Positions 1 to 8,978 are shown, counted from the stretch's first letter. The stretch: 64,000 nucleotides of DNA from Duganella sp. 1224 (GCF_013408245.1 NZ_JACBYS010000007.1:62001-126000), one strand, 5' to 3'. Notes: a model not told the origin generated them from the letters alone. Made by a program: numbers and translations.

Positions 1-837
1 CCGTTCGCGGTACAGGCCAAGGCCTACAAGGACGCGACCACACTCTCGGCAAACTATCGCCTGCGAACACCAGGCCGCACGGATACGGAAGATGTGGCAC
101 GCAGCATCACCCTGTCGGCAGCAGTGGCGGCGGGTGGCAACCTGAGCGGCGGTTTCGTCGCCAATACCGCCTCCAACTTTATATTTGCCACCGACGCCAA
201 CACCGGTGCAGGCACAGGCGTCGCCACCATCATTGCCGTCCCGCCAGCGGTGACGCCAACACTGCCTTCGCTACGATTCAGCGCCACTGAGCCACCTTAC
301 TCAGCCCCCACCACCATTTACCTGCGCCTGACCGACACGGATGGCGCCAGCTCGTCGCGCACCGGATCGGCCGAGCCGCCACTCACCATTGTCCGGGGCA
401 AGATGCTAATCAGCAATGCATACGGGCCGCTTAACACTCCCCTTCCAGTGGAGGCGCGCGCCATGTATTGGTCGAGCGACGCCGGCGCCTGGCTGTTCAA
501 TTCCGCGTTCACACCACAAAGTCCGGCATTGGGTGCGGCCGCAGCCCTGCAAACGAGTGATGGCACGTTCACCGGCTGCACTGGCTCGCTCAATTGCGGC
601 GCTTTGTCGCTGAGGGCGACCACGTTGCAGTTCAAGAATGGCAAGACGATGTTCCAGATTGCGCCACAGAACGCATCCGGCACCGTCAAGGTCCGTCTGA
701 AGCAATCCGGGAATGCGACCAGCCCGCTATTCATGGACAATAATTTCCCGTATCTGCCGATCATGGACGATAGCACCGTCACCTTCGGCACCTCGCGCCC
801 CGGCCCGGTGATCTATACGCGCGAAGTGTATAACTGA
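1..837 (+). CDS. DUF6701 protein, MshQ-like C-terminal part (5' truncated)
   Basis: The frame is open from the first base, so the start lies upstream; 278 C-terminal residues are visible. The stretch beginning LISNAYGPLNTPLPVEARA resembles the start of the C-terminal DUF6701 module of MshQ-type proteins: an 'NAYG' strand, then 'plpv.a.yw', then a Cys pair (here CTGSLNC). That module is found at the end of MSHA pilus loci and in other large secreted adhesin-like proteins. The residues before it look like beta-rich repeats. Function is surface or pilus-associated by family inference only, because no other msh gene is inside the window. The protein ends with TREVYN and a TGA stop. Confidence 0.6.
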   Translation, partial: PFAVQAKAYKDATTLSANYRLRTPGRTDTEDVARSITLSAAVAAGGNLSGGFVANTASNFIFATDANTGAGTGVATIIAVPPAVTPTLPSLRFSATEPPYSAPTTIYLRLTDTDGASSSRTGSAEPPLTIVRGKMLISNAYGPLNTPLPVEARAMYWSSDAGAWLFNSAFTPQSPALGAAAALQTSDGTFTGCTGSLNCGALSLRATTLQFKNGKTMFQIAPQNASGTVKVRLKQSGNATSPLFMDNNFPYLPIMDDSTVTFGTSRPGPVIYTREVYN

Positions 838-913
838 TGTTACAGAGCGGCGCTGCACGGCCGCGCAAAACCGGTTACGATGCCGTTTTCTGAACCAGCC
901 CACCAAGGACATC

Positions 914-1615
914 ATGGAAACCAACTCGCAATGGATTGATATCGACGCCGCCGACGGCAAGTTCGGCGCCTACCTGTCGCTGCCGCGCGGCGGCAAGGGC
1001 CCCGGCATCGTGCTGCTGCAGGAGATCTTCGGCGTCAACCAGCACATCCGCAACGTCGCCGACCAATACGCCGCCGACGGCTACGTGGTGCTGGCCCCCG
1101 ACCTGTTCTGGCGCGAAGGCGCCCGCATCGAGCTGGGCTACGACGAGGCCGGCTGGAAGCGCGCCGTCGAACTGATGCAGGCGACCGACTTCGCCAAGGC
1201 CCAGGAGGACGTGCGCGCCACGCTCAAGGTGCTGCGCGGTCTGGACGCGGTCGGCGACGCCAAGGTGGCGTCGCTGGGCTACTGCTTCGGCGGCCGTCTG
1301 TCCTACCACACCGCCGCCAACGGCCTGGTGGACGCGGCCGTGGCCTACTACGGCGGCGGCATCCAGAACGCGCTGAACCGCGCGCCGGAAATCAAGGTCC
1401 CGGTGCTGATGCACTTCGGCGCCCAGGACGACCATATTCCGGCCGACGCCGTCAAGAGCATCGCCGAAACCTTCGACGGCAACGAGCAAGTGGAAATCCA
1501 CGTCTACGAGGGCGCCGAACACGGCTTCAACTGCAACCACCGCGCCTCCTACCACCAGCGCGCCGCCGCCCAGGCGCACGGCAACACGCTGGTGTTCCTC
1601 GGCGAACAGCTCTAA
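914..1615 (+). CDS. Dienelactone hydrolase family protein
   Basis: 233-residue cytoplasmic alpha/beta hydrolase of the DLH family, which opens dienelactones or similar small esters. The nucleophile elbow is GYCFGG (Cys about 124). The family's Glu is in QEIFG (about 37), the Asp is in GAQDD (about 172) and the His is in GAEHGFN (about 203), so the Cys-Asp-His triad is complete. An AAGGA Shine-Dalgarno lies 6 bases before the ATG. Its stop overlaps the stop region of the convergent membrane-protein gene by 4 bases. No catabolic operon surrounds it, so the physiological substrate is unknown. Confidence 0.88.
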   Translation: METNSQWIDIDAADGKFGAYLSLPRGGKGPGIVLLQEIFGVNQHIRNVADQYAADGYVVLAPDLFWREGARIELGYDEAGWKRAVELMQATDFAKAQEDVRATLKVLRGLDAVGDAKVASLGYCFGGRLSYHTAANGLVDAAVAYYGGGIQNALNRAPEIKVPVLMHFGAQDDHIPADAVKSIAETFDGNEQVEIHVYEGAEHGFNCNHRASYHQRAAAQAHGNTLVFLGEQL

Positions 1616-2118
1616 GCGGCTGCCGCCAGCCCGGCTGCGGCGCCTTTCTTCAGGCGCCGCAGCTGCAGGGTCACGCCGATCAGGAACAGCAGGAACAGCA
1701 GGCCGGTGACGGTCTTCAACTCCGGCGCCTCGGCATTTGGCAGCAGCGGCGCGCCCAGCGGCAGGCGCGTGCTGGTTTCGGTGACCGCCGGGATCATGTG
1801 AAATAAAAACGTCAGCGAATAGCTGACCGTCGACACGGCGGGCGACCGCGCGCCGAACTTGCGCCGGTCCGCCAGCCACGCCAGGCCCAGCACCAGCAAG
1901 GTGATGATGCCCAGCACATGCGGCTTGCCAAAGCCGCCATGCTGGTAAATGCCGAAGCCGGTCAGGCAGGTGAACACCGTGGTCCAGATGTAGGTACGGC
2001 CCAGCGCGCTGCTCGGCACGATGGCCTTGTCGCTCACGAACGCCAGCACCGCGGCAAACACCGCCACCAGGCTGATCAGGGTATGGATGACACCGAGGTA
2101 GGTTAAACCGTAGATCAT
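1612..2118 (-). CDS. Four-helix integral membrane protein
   Basis: 168 residues beginning MIYGLTYLG. I chose the ATG at 2118 because the first transmembrane helix starts at once and an AAGG lies about 8 bases upstream; the frame is also open to 2232. About four hydrophobic helices are visible (roughly residues 4-28, 48-65, 68-84 and 140-158), and it ends in a basic LRRLKKG tail. I do not recognise a characterised family; it looks like the small uncharacterised inner-membrane proteins common in Burkholderiales. It is convergent with the DLH gene and divergent from the thioesterase gene. Confidence 0.7.
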   Translation of the reverse strand: MIYGLTYLGVIHTLISLVAVFAAVLAFVSDKAIVPSSALGRTYIWTTVFTCLTGFGIYQHGGFGKPHVLGIITLLVLGLAWLADRRKFGARSPAVSTVSYSLTFLFHMIPAVTETSTRLPLGAPLLPNAEAPELKTVTGLLFLLFLIGVTLQLRRLKKGAAAGLAAAA

Positions 2119-2240
2119 GGCGCGCCCTTGTTCAAAGTTGACCAGCCTGATCGTACACAGATCCGGCGCCGCTGGCTTACCTCCAAAGGGTAATGCTGCC
2201 TGCGCTAGAATAACGCCATCATCCACCCGCAAGCAGCGCC

Positions 2241-2684
2241 ATGGCCCGCCTTAAACTCGACTTTCCCGACCACCTGTTCATCTTTTCCACCCAGCTGACG
2301 GTGCGCGTGACCGATATCAACGGCGCCAACCACCTGGGCAACGATTCGATGATTTCGATGATTTCCGAGGCGCGGGCGCGCTTCCTGTTCGAGCACGGGG
2401 TGCAGGAAACCGGGCCGGACGGCGTGGGCATCATCGTCACCGACCTGGCCACCACCTACAAGGCCGAGGCGCACGCGCGCGACCAGTTGGTGTTTGACGT
2501 GGGGGTGATGGATTTCAACCAGTACGGCGGCGATATCATCTTCCGCGTTACCCGGCCGAAGGATGGCAAGCTGGTGGCGATGGCCAAATACGGCTTTGTG
2601 TTCTTCAATTACAAGAGCAGCCAGGTGGCGCCGATGCCGCCGGAGTTCCTGGCCAAGTTCCCGCAGGTTAATCGGCTGGGCTGA
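2241..2684 (+). CDS. Hotdog-fold acyl-CoA thioesterase family protein
   Basis: 147 residues with the 4HBT-type hotdog pattern: an N-terminal strand, a VTDINGANHLGNDSM segment in place of the usual 'D.d..gHvnn..y' active-site loop, a long helix (ISEARARFLFEHG), then strands including TTYKAEAHARDQL and GFVFFNYKS. It probably hydrolyses an acyl-CoA or serves as a fatty-acid-type thioesterase in the cytosol. It stands alone, preceded by a short intergenic gap with no obvious partner. Confidence 0.8.
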   Translation: MARLKLDFPDHLFIFSTQLTVRVTDINGANHLGNDSMISMISEARARFLFEHGVQETGPDGVGIIVTDLATTYKAEAHARDQLVFDVGVMDFNQYGGDIIFRVTRPKDGKLVAMAKYGFVFFNYKSSQVAPMPPEFLAKFPQVNRLG

Positions 2685-2817
2685 GCGTGGGCTGGGTGTT
2701 TGGCGTTTGATGTGTCAGGTCACGCAAACGTTCCATGGGTTCCGGCCTGCGCCGGAACGACAGCGTCATTTTACGTGTGCGGACGGCACCTGCGCGCCCC
2801 GCACACCGCTGCGGCCA

Positions 2818-2845
2818 GGGTCTGACCCCGTACGGGGTCAGACCC
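2818..2845. repeat. 28-bp perfect palindrome, gggtctgacccc type
   Basis: The arms gggtctgacccc and ggggtcagaccc meet at a central gtac and form a perfect inverted repeat. The same core occurs at 41839-41868. No T-run follows, so it is not a classic intrinsic terminator. It sits between the stop of the thioesterase gene and the stop of the convergent DUF3016 gene. I read it as a dispersed REP-like repeat (inference). Confidence 0.85.
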
Positions 2846-2860
2846 TTTCGGTCGGGGTTA

Positions 2861-3352
2861 TCACTTGGCCGCCACCTTGGGCACGATAGCCTTGTTGAAC
2901 CAGTCATCCACCATCTGCTTCTCGTAGCGCAGCGGGTCGCTGTCGAAGTAGCTGGTGTGGCTCTGCTGGTAGTTCATGTTGGCGATGTTGTCGTCGCCGC
3001 TGCGCAGCACCTGGCCATTCTGTTCCAGCGTATAGCGCAGGTGCATGCGCGGCCAGTCGGCGCCGCCGTTCATGATGCGGATGTCCTCGCCATTGCGGCG
3101 CGGGTACATGCGGCCGGCCAGATCGATGTCCAGCACGTCGATTTTCAGCGTCTGGCCGGGCGGCAGCTTCTTGTCCAGCGTGGCGAAGTAGTCGCTGAAC
3201 TGCTTGAGAATGCGGTCGCGGTCGTAGGCGCCGCGCGCCAGGTCGGTGTAGTCGTCCGGCTTGGTGTAGGTCACGGTCACTTCCGCCATGGCGGCGCTGG
3301 AGGCCAGCAGCGCCACCAGGGCGGCCAGCACGGTACGGGTCATCGGGCGCAT
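2861..3352 (-). CDS. DUF3016 domain protein, exported
   Basis: 163 residues with a signal peptide of about 23 residues (TVLAALVALLASSAAMA) and then the DUF3016 pattern: VTVTYTKPDDYTD, LPPGQTLKIDVLDIDLAGR, and a C-terminal DNIANMNYQ...SYF segment with repeated aromatic and acidic residues. It is expected in the periplasm; the family has no assigned biochemical role. Either of two Met codons (residue 1 or 4) could be the start. Confidence 0.85.
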   Translation of the reverse strand: MRPMTRTVLAALVALLASSAAMAEVTVTYTKPDDYTDLARGAYDRDRILKQFSDYFATLDKKLPPGQTLKIDVLDIDLAGRMYPRRNGEDIRIMNGGADWPRMHLRYTLEQNGQVLRSGDDNIANMNYQQSHTSYFDSDPLRYEKQMVDDWFNKAIVPKVAAK

Positions 3353-3550
3353 ATGCCTCTCCTTCCATCATCGATACAACCAATATAGCCCTTTTCGCTG
3401 CGGCGCGCCCGCGCTGAATAAGTTTGTTACCAATCGGCGCCGCGCCCTCCCGCGTACCGTTTTGTATCGCTTTGTATCGCAATGTCACAGTCCTGTCATA
3501 CCAAATCGCTAAGATTGCCGCCGCCACAAACCACCACAGGGTATTCGACC

Positions 3551-5479
3551 ATGACCGAGCAACTTGATTCCTCCCGCCGCAGCCTCCTCAAATTCCTGTC
3601 CGGCGCGCCGCTGCTGCCGCTGGCCGGCGGCAGCGCCACGGCCGCCCTGCTGTCCGCCTGCGGCGGCGGCGACACCGCGCTGCCGCCACCGCAGCTGATG
3701 TCGGTGAGCTTCTCCGGCATGGCCGCGCCATCGCTGGCCGACGCGCCGAAAATGGCCACCACCACGGTCGCCTCGGCCATGCAGGCGCTGTACTCGGACG
3801 GCAAGACCGTGCCCTACGGCCTGGCCTACCAGACCTTCTTCATCACCGGCGCGCAAGTGCCCAACGGCAGCGGCGGCACCACGCTGGCCGGCGGCTACTG
3901 GGACATCAACAACAAGCCGATCCTCGACAAGACCGATCCCAACCAGCGCCAGTTCTTCTCCGACGCGCCGGACGGCACCTCGCTGCTGAAGCTGGCAGCG
4001 CCAACCGTGGCCGGCATCAAGGGCAACGCCGTGTTCGCCGTGGTGCAGTTCGAGTACACCACCCGCAACGTCAAGGGCGACTCGGTGTATGGCATGCTGC
4101 CGTCGCCGATCGCGGTGCTGACGCTGGACCAGGACAAGACCACCGGCGCGCTGACGCTGGTCAAGTACCACAACGTCGACACCAGCCCGGCCAACGGCCT
4201 GTGGATCACCTGCGGCGCCAGCCGCTCGCCGTGGAACACCCACCTGTCGAGCGAAGAGTACGAGCCGGACGCCACCACCATCGCCAGCAACACCCAGTTC
4301 GCCAACTTCAGCACCAACCTGTATGGCGACGCCACCAAGGCCAACCCCTACCACTACGGCCACCTGCCGGAAATCACCGTCAACCCGGACGGCACCGGCA
4401 GCTGCAAGAAGCACTACTGCCTGGGCCGCATCTCGCACGAGCTGGTGCAGGTGATGCCGGACGAGCGCACCACGCTGATGGGCGACGACGCCACCAACGG
4501 CGGCCTGTTCATGTTCATCGCCGACAAGGCGCGCGACCTGTCCAGCGGCACGCTGTACGTGGCCAAGTGGAACCAGAAGACCACCGACAACGGCGGCTCG
4601 GCCACGCTGTCGTGGATCAAGCTGGGCAGCGCCACCTCGGCCGAGATCAAGGCACTGGCCGACCAGCTCAAGGCCGCCGACATCATGGACGTGAAAACCA
4701 CCGATCCGGCGGACGCCTCGTACACCAAGATCCCGTTCAGCGGCAAGTTCAACTGGATCAAGATCGTGCCGGGCAAGGAAAAGGCCGCCGCCTTCCTGGA
4801 AACCCACCGCTACGCCGCCTACAAGGGCGGCAGCATGGGCTTCACCAAGATGGAAGGCACCACCGTCAACGCCAAGGACAAGATCGCCTACTCGGCGATC
4901 GCGGCGATCGGCTCGGCCATGACCAACGGCTCGGGCGGCATCGCGATCAAGGGCCCGAGCGCCGGCGCCGTCTACGCGTTGAACATGAAGGGCGGCCAGG
5001 TCGACGACACCGGCGCCGCCATCAACAGCGACTGGGTACCGGTCGACATGGCCGCCGTGCCGGCGCTGCTGTCGGAAGACCTGAAGACCGCCGATGCGCT
5101 GGGCAACCTGGCCAATCCGGACAAGGTGGCCAATCCGGACAACATCAAGTTCTCCGAAAAACTGCGCACGCTGTTCATCGGCGAGGACAGCGGCACCCAC
5201 GTCAACAACTTCCTGTGGGCCTACAACGTCGACACCAAGGCGCTGACCCGTGTCCTGTCGACGCCGTCGGGCGCCGAGTCGACCGGCCTGCACGCGGTGG
5301 ACGACATCAATGGCTTCGCCTACATCATGAGCAACTTCCAGCACGCCGGCGACTGGGAGTCGGCGCTGCACGGCAAGGTCCAGGCCACGCTCGATCCACT
5401 GATCCGCGCCAACTACCGCGACCGCTACGGCGCGGCGGTCGGCTATATCACCGGCTTCCCCGGCCTGAGCTTCAGCTGA
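3551..5479 (+). CDS. PhoX-family phosphatase (DUF839), Tat-exported
   Basis: 642 residues from the ATG at 3551; an upstream in-frame ATG at 3482 would add 23 residues before the signal. The N-terminus has a Tat motif (SRRSLLKF, residues 8-15) and then a lipobox-like LLSAC with Cys 37, so it may be a Tat-translocated lipoprotein. The body matches the DUF839/PhoX propeller: CGASRSPWNTHLSSEE, followed by HVNNFLWAYNVD, TGLHAVDD and a late SNFQHAGDW segment. Characterised PhoX enzymes are calcium/iron alkaline phosphatases that release phosphate from organic esters. A nested-stem terminator follows at 5497-5531. No Pho box was sought systematically. Confidence 0.85.
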   Translation: MTEQLDSSRRSLLKFLSGAPLLPLAGGSATAALLSACGGGDTALPPPQLMSVSFSGMAAPSLADAPKMATTTVASAMQALYSDGKTVPYGLAYQTFFITGAQVPNGSGGTTLAGGYWDINNKPILDKTDPNQRQFFSDAPDGTSLLKLAAPTVAGIKGNAVFAVVQFEYTTRNVKGDSVYGMLPSPIAVLTLDQDKTTGALTLVKYHNVDTSPANGLWITCGASRSPWNTHLSSEEYEPDATTIASNTQFANFSTNLYGDATKANPYHYGHLPEITVNPDGTGSCKKHYCLGRISHELVQVMPDERTTLMGDDATNGGLFMFIADKARDLSSGTLYVAKWNQKTTDNGGSATLSWIKLGSATSAEIKALADQLKAADIMDVKTTDPADASYTKIPFSGKFNWIKIVPGKEKAAAFLETHRYAAYKGGSMGFTKMEGTTVNAKDKIAYSAIAAIGSAMTNGSGGIAIKGPSAGAVYALNMKGGQVDDTGAAINSDWVPVDMAAVPALLSEDLKTADALGNLANPDKVANPDNIKFSEKLRTLFIGEDSGTHVNNFLWAYNVDTKALTRVLSTPSGAESTGLHAVDDINGFAYIMSNFQHAGDWESALHGKVQATLDPLIRANYRDRYGAAVGYITGFPGLSFS

Positions 5480-5496
5480 TCGCTTACGCTCCGCTG

Positions 5497-5531
5497 GCCC
5501 GCATCGAGCATCGCTCCTTGCGGGCTTTTTT
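5497..5531 (+). terminator. Intrinsic terminator after the PhoX-family gene
   Basis: A 7-bp stem (gcccgca/tgcgggc) encloses a smaller gagc/gctc stem and is followed directly by six T residues. It lies 18 bases past the TGA of the phosphatase gene and before the dehydrogenase gene, so the two are probably separate transcription units. Confidence 0.8.
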
Positions 5532-5602
5532 GCGCCTACCGTGCGGCGCGCCGTGGCGATGCGGCCGATAATGCGCGGGTGCACCGGTCACGGAGAACTA
5601 GC

Positions 5603-6676
5603 ATGTTGAAACACGCGTATGCCGCCCTGTTGGCCATCAACATGACTGCTTGCGGCGGCAGTTCGGACGCCGGCAGCGTGGCCACGCCGCAGCCTCCCTC
5701 CACGCCCACCACGCCCACCGCGCCGGCGGGCGGCCCGGCGGTGCTGGCCAGCGGCCTGCAAGTGCCATGGTCGGTGGCGTTTTATGGCGGCACGCCGCTG
5801 ATCAGCGAGCGCGGCTCGGCGCGCATCCTGGCGCTCGGCGCCAACGGCGCGCTGAGCACCATCGCCACCATCGCCGGCGTGCGCGGCAGCGGCGAAGGCG
5901 GCCTGCTCGGCATCGCCGTGCGCGACAACTACCTGTACGCCTACTTCACCGCCGGCAGCGAGAACCGCATCGAACGCTATCCCTTGACCGGCAGCGGCGC
6001 CGCCACCCGGCTCGGCAGCGCGCAAACGCTGCTGACCGGCATCCCGTCCGGCGCCAACCACAACGGCGGACGACTGGCGTTCGGCCCGGACGGCATGCTG
6101 TACGCGTCCACCGGCGACGCCGGCACCAGCAGCCGTTCGCAGGACCTGGCCTCGCTGGGCGGCAAGATCCTGCGCCTGACGCCGGACGGCCGGGTGCCGG
6201 CCGACAATCCCTTCGCCGGCTCGTACGTGTACAGCTACGGCCACCGCAACGTCCAGGGGCTGGCGTGGGCGGCCGACGGCAGCATGTACGCCTCCGAGTT
6301 CGGCCAGAACACCTGGGACGAACTGAACCAGATCAAGGCCGGCGACAACTACGGCTGGCCGGTGGTCGAGGGCAAGGCCGGCAACAGCAGGTACACCGAT
6401 CCGTTGCAGCAGTGGGCGACGTCGGAGGCCAGCCCGAGCGGCATCGCCGTCAGCGGCGCCAACGTCTACCTCGCCAACCTGCGCGGCGAGCGGCTGCGCA
6501 AGGTGCCGCTGGCGGCGCCGGCCACCTCGTCCGAATTCTATCTGCGCCAGTACGGCCGGCTGCGCGACGTGGTGGCCGCGCCCGATGGCCGGCTCTACGT
6601 CCTCACCAACAACACCGACGGGCGCGGCACACCGCAGGCCGGCGACGATCGCCTGTTGAGCGTGCCCGTGCCATAG
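5603..6676 (+). CDS. PQQ-dependent sugar dehydrogenase family lipoprotein
   Basis: 357 residues from the ATG at 5603, which has CGGAG about 8 bases upstream. A short signal ends at a lipobox-like INMTAC (Cys 17), followed by a Ser/Thr/Pro linker. The rest is the glucose/sorbosone dehydrogenase six-bladed propeller: LQVPWSVAF, GSGEGGLLGIAV, GANHNGGRLAFGPDG with the family's His, SYGHRNVQGLAW, and DNYGWPVVEG. Such enzymes oxidise aldoses in the periplasm using PQQ. The substrate cannot be set from sequence. Its stop is 2 bases from that of the convergent LysR gene. Confidence 0.85.
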   Translation: MLKHAYAALLAINMTACGGSSDAGSVATPQPPSTPTTPTAPAGGPAVLASGLQVPWSVAFYGGTPLISERGSARILALGANGALSTIATIAGVRGSGEGGLLGIAVRDNYLYAYFTAGSENRIERYPLTGSGAATRLGSAQTLLTGIPSGANHNGGRLAFGPDGMLYASTGDAGTSSRSQDLASLGGKILRLTPDGRVPADNPFAGSYVYSYGHRNVQGLAWAADGSMYASEFGQNTWDELNQIKAGDNYGWPVVEGKAGNSRYTDPLQQWATSEASPSGIAVSGANVYLANLRGERLRKVPLAAPATSSEFYLRQYGRLRDVVAAPDGRLYVLTNNTDGRGTPQAGDDRLLSVPVP

Positions 6677-6678
6677 CG

Positions 6679-7581
6679 TCAGGCGGCGGCAGTCATCACG
6701 TCCGACAGCCAGTCGATGAACACCCGCACGCGCGGCGACAACTGGCGCTGGTGCGGATACAGCACCGACACCGGCATCGGCCGTGGCCGCCACTGCGCCA
6801 GCACTTCGCGGTAGTGGCCGCTGGCCAGTTGCGGCTCGATGTGATAGCGCGGCACCTGGATCAGTCCGAGGTCGTTGCTGCAGCAGGCCAGGTACGCGTC
6901 CACATTGCTCACCGCCACCCGGCCTGGCAGCAGCAGATGGTGCTCCTGGCCGTCGGCCAGAAATTCAAATGGAAACATCTTGCCACTGGCCGAGGAATAG
7001 TAGTTGACCGCCTGGTGTCGCTGGGTGCGCAGCTCGTCCAGCGTGCGCGGCGTGCCGTGGCGCTGGAGGTAGGCCGGCGTGGCGATGGTGGCCTGCGCCA
7101 GCGTGGCCACGCGCCGGCCCACCATGCTGGAATCGCGCAGTTCCCCCACGCGCAACACGCAATCGACGCCCTCGCGCACCAGGTCGACAAAGCGGTCGCC
7201 CATGCCGATCTCCAGTTCGATGTCCGGATAGCGGGCGAAGAACTCCTGCAGGCGCGGCAGCACATAGTGCCGCGCCAGCGTCCCCTGCAGATCGACCCGC
7301 AGCTTGCCGCGCGGCGCCACGCCGCTGCTGCCGAAGCCGGCCTCGGTTTCCTCGACGTCGGCCAGAATGCGCACGCAGCGCTGGTAGTAGGCCTGACCGT
7401 CCAGCGTGGTGCCGACGTGGCGCGTGGTCCGCTGCAACAGCCGCACGCCGAGGCGCGCCTCCAGTTGCTTGATGGTGTAGGTGGCGGTGGCGGCCGGCAT
7501 CTGCAGATCGTCGGCCGCCTTGGTAAAACTCTCCAGCTCGACGATGCGGGTAAAAATGCGCATGGCTTTGAACAAGTCCAT
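6679..7581 (-). CDS. LysR-family transcriptional regulator
   Basis: 300 residues. The N-terminal winged helix (residues 1-60) carries the LysR pattern FTRIVELESFTKAADDLQMP, then the recognition region TIKQLEARLGVRLLQRTTRH. An effector-binding domain follows, with the DIELEIGMGDRFVDLVREGVD segment split over the usual alpha/beta subdomains. It is read away from the lipoprotein gene at 7678, with about 96 bases between them. In LysR systems the divergent gene is the usual target, so regulation of that lipoprotein gene is a reasonable inference. Confidence 0.92.
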   Translation of the reverse strand: MDLFKAMRIFTRIVELESFTKAADDLQMPAATATYTIKQLEARLGVRLLQRTTRHVGTTLDGQAYYQRCVRILADVEETEAGFGSSGVAPRGKLRVDLQGTLARHYVLPRLQEFFARYPDIELEIGMGDRFVDLVREGVDCVLRVGELRDSSMVGRRVATLAQATIATPAYLQRHGTPRTLDELRTQRHQAVNYYSSASGKMFPFEFLADGQEHHLLLPGRVAVSNVDAYLACCSNDLGLIQVPRYHIEPQLASGHYREVLAQWRPRPMPVSVLYPHQRQLSPRVRVFIDWLSDVMTAAA

Positions 7582-7677
7582 TTATTCGTCATCCTTGCAT
7601 AGTGATCGCAATCCCACCTGCTTTATTGATCCGGGATGGATAGCCATACTGGTTCCACCATTCAACGGAGCCGCCTC

Positions 7678-8163
7678 ATGAACATCGCCCGCTATCTGCT
7701 GTCTGCCGTGCTGACCTTGCTGCCGGGCGGCTGCACCACTCAGGAGCCGCATTTGAAACAATCTGTCACCTACCTGCACCTGCTCAGGAAAACGCCCTTC
7801 TTCACCCGGCTCGACAAGTCCCAACTGCAATGGGTCATCGACCACTCGACCGAGTGGGAAGCCACGGCCGGCATGGAAATCAGCAACCGCCGCGACGCCG
7901 ACGACCACCTCTGGATACTGCTGGACGGCGGCTGGCAGATCGAACAAGGCGGCCAGGTCCTGAAGGCCGGCCACGCCGACCCCGCCAAGTGGTACGGCGG
8001 TCCGTATGCCGGGCTGCTGCCGGCCGACAGCCGGCTGGTCGTCAACCAGCACAGCTACGTCATGCGCATCAAGCGCGCCGATGTCGACGACATGCTCCAG
8101 CGCGGCTTCGACTTCACCCCCCATCTGCAACAGGGCCAGGCCTTCTACGGTGCCAGGAAGTGA
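7678..8163 (+). CDS. Lipoprotein with cyclic-nucleotide-binding-like fold
   Basis: 161 residues from the ATG at 7678, with CGGAG about 7 bases upstream. The signal ends in a lipobox-like LLPGGC (Cys 19). The mature part, LLRKTPFFTRLDKSQLQWV...DDHLWILLDGGWQIEQGG, follows the start of a cNMP-binding (Crp-like) domain, where 'pFF..L....l..l' is followed by 'd.lyill.G...v'. The phosphate-binding cassette of true cAMP binders (GE.AL...R) is not seen; in its place are WYGGPYAGLLPADSRLVV residues. So it is probably a structural cupin relative rather than a nucleotide sensor. Its end overlaps the convergent hydrolase gene by 19 bases. Confidence 0.65.
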   Translation: MNIARYLLSAVLTLLPGGCTTQEPHLKQSVTYLHLLRKTPFFTRLDKSQLQWVIDHSTEWEATAGMEISNRRDADDHLWILLDGGWQIEQGGQVLKAGHADPAKWYGGPYAGLLPADSRLVVNQHSYVMRIKRADVDDMLQRGFDFTPHLQQGQAFYGARK

Positions 8164-8978
8164 AGCACCGAGGCGTTGAACGCCGCAGGGTCCTGCCATG
8201 GCGCGAAGTGGCTGACGTCGCGCAGCATCAGCAGTTGCGCGCCCGGAATGGTCGCCGCCAGGTGGGCGAAATAAGCGGCGCCGAGAAACTCGTCGTGGTC
8301 GCCGCCGGCGATGACGATGCGCGGCCCGTGGATGGCGGCCAACTGCGCGTCGCTGTAGTGCGGTTCGTTCTTCTGCATGGTCCGCACCGCGTCGGTCAGG
8401 CGGGCGAAATCGGCCGGCTGCGCCACACGCTCGTACTGCGCCTGCAGGCGCGGCCCCACCAGCGGCAGAATCGGCGATGGCGCCGGCTGCCCGACGGCAG
8501 CGGCGTCCATGTTGGCGCCAAACGCATACACCCTGCTGACACGCTCCGGATGCTGCATCGCCATGATCAGGCTGATGATGGCGCCATCGCTCCAGCCCAC
8601 CACCGCCGCTTGCCGCAGCCGCAGGCGGTCCATCACCGCGATCACATCGCTTTCCATCAATTCATACGACAGCGGCTGGCTGCCCAGCGTGCTGTGGCCG
8701 TGGCCACGGCTGTCGATCAGGATCACCTGGTGATGGCTGGCCAGCAACGCCGGCACCTGGTTGCCCCAGGTCAGCGCGCTGGCGCGGCCGCCGTGCAGCA
8801 GGATCACCGGACTGCCGGTGCCGGCCACGGCATACCAGATGCTGGCGCCGTCATGCGCCACGCGCGCGGTGCGCAGGCTGGCGGGCAGCGGCTGTTCTTC
8901 CGGCAGCGTCTGCCAGACGGGCGTGGCCGCGAGCGCGGACGAGAAGGTGAACAACAAGGTCAGGATCAGGGATTTCAT
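8145..8978 (-). CDS. Exported alpha/beta hydrolase
   Basis: 277 residues from the ATG at 8978, chosen because a signal peptide (MKSLILTLLFTFSSALA) starts there; the frame is open to 9020. Core motifs are VILLHGG (oxyanion loop), IDSRGHGHS, nucleophile elbow GWSDGA, GGDHDEF (acid region) and DVSHFAPW (catalytic His). This is the classic alpha/beta hydrolase plan without a lid insert. The substrate is unknown. It is probably periplasmic. Confidence 0.85.
   Translation of the reverse strand: MKSLILTLLFTFSSALAATPVWQTLPEEQPLPASLRTARVAHDGASIWYAVAGTGSPVILLHGGRASALTWGNQVPALLASHHQVILIDSRGHGHSTLGSQPLSYELMESDVIAVMDRLRLRQAAVVGWSDGAIISLIMAMQHPERVSRVYAFGANMDAAAVGQPAPSPILPLVGPRLQAQYERVAQPADFARLTDAVRTMQKNEPHYSDAQLAAIHGPRIVIAGGDHDEFLGAAYFAHLAATIPGAQLLMLRDVSHFAPWQDPAAFNASVLHFLAP

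Noticed and set aside
2818..2845. Intrinsic terminator
   Set aside because: The palindrome has no T-run on either side, so a repeat element explains it better.
3509..5584. 691-codon reverse frame opposite the PhoX-family gene
   Set aside because: No signal, motif or ribosome site; composition typical of antisense to a GC-rich gene.
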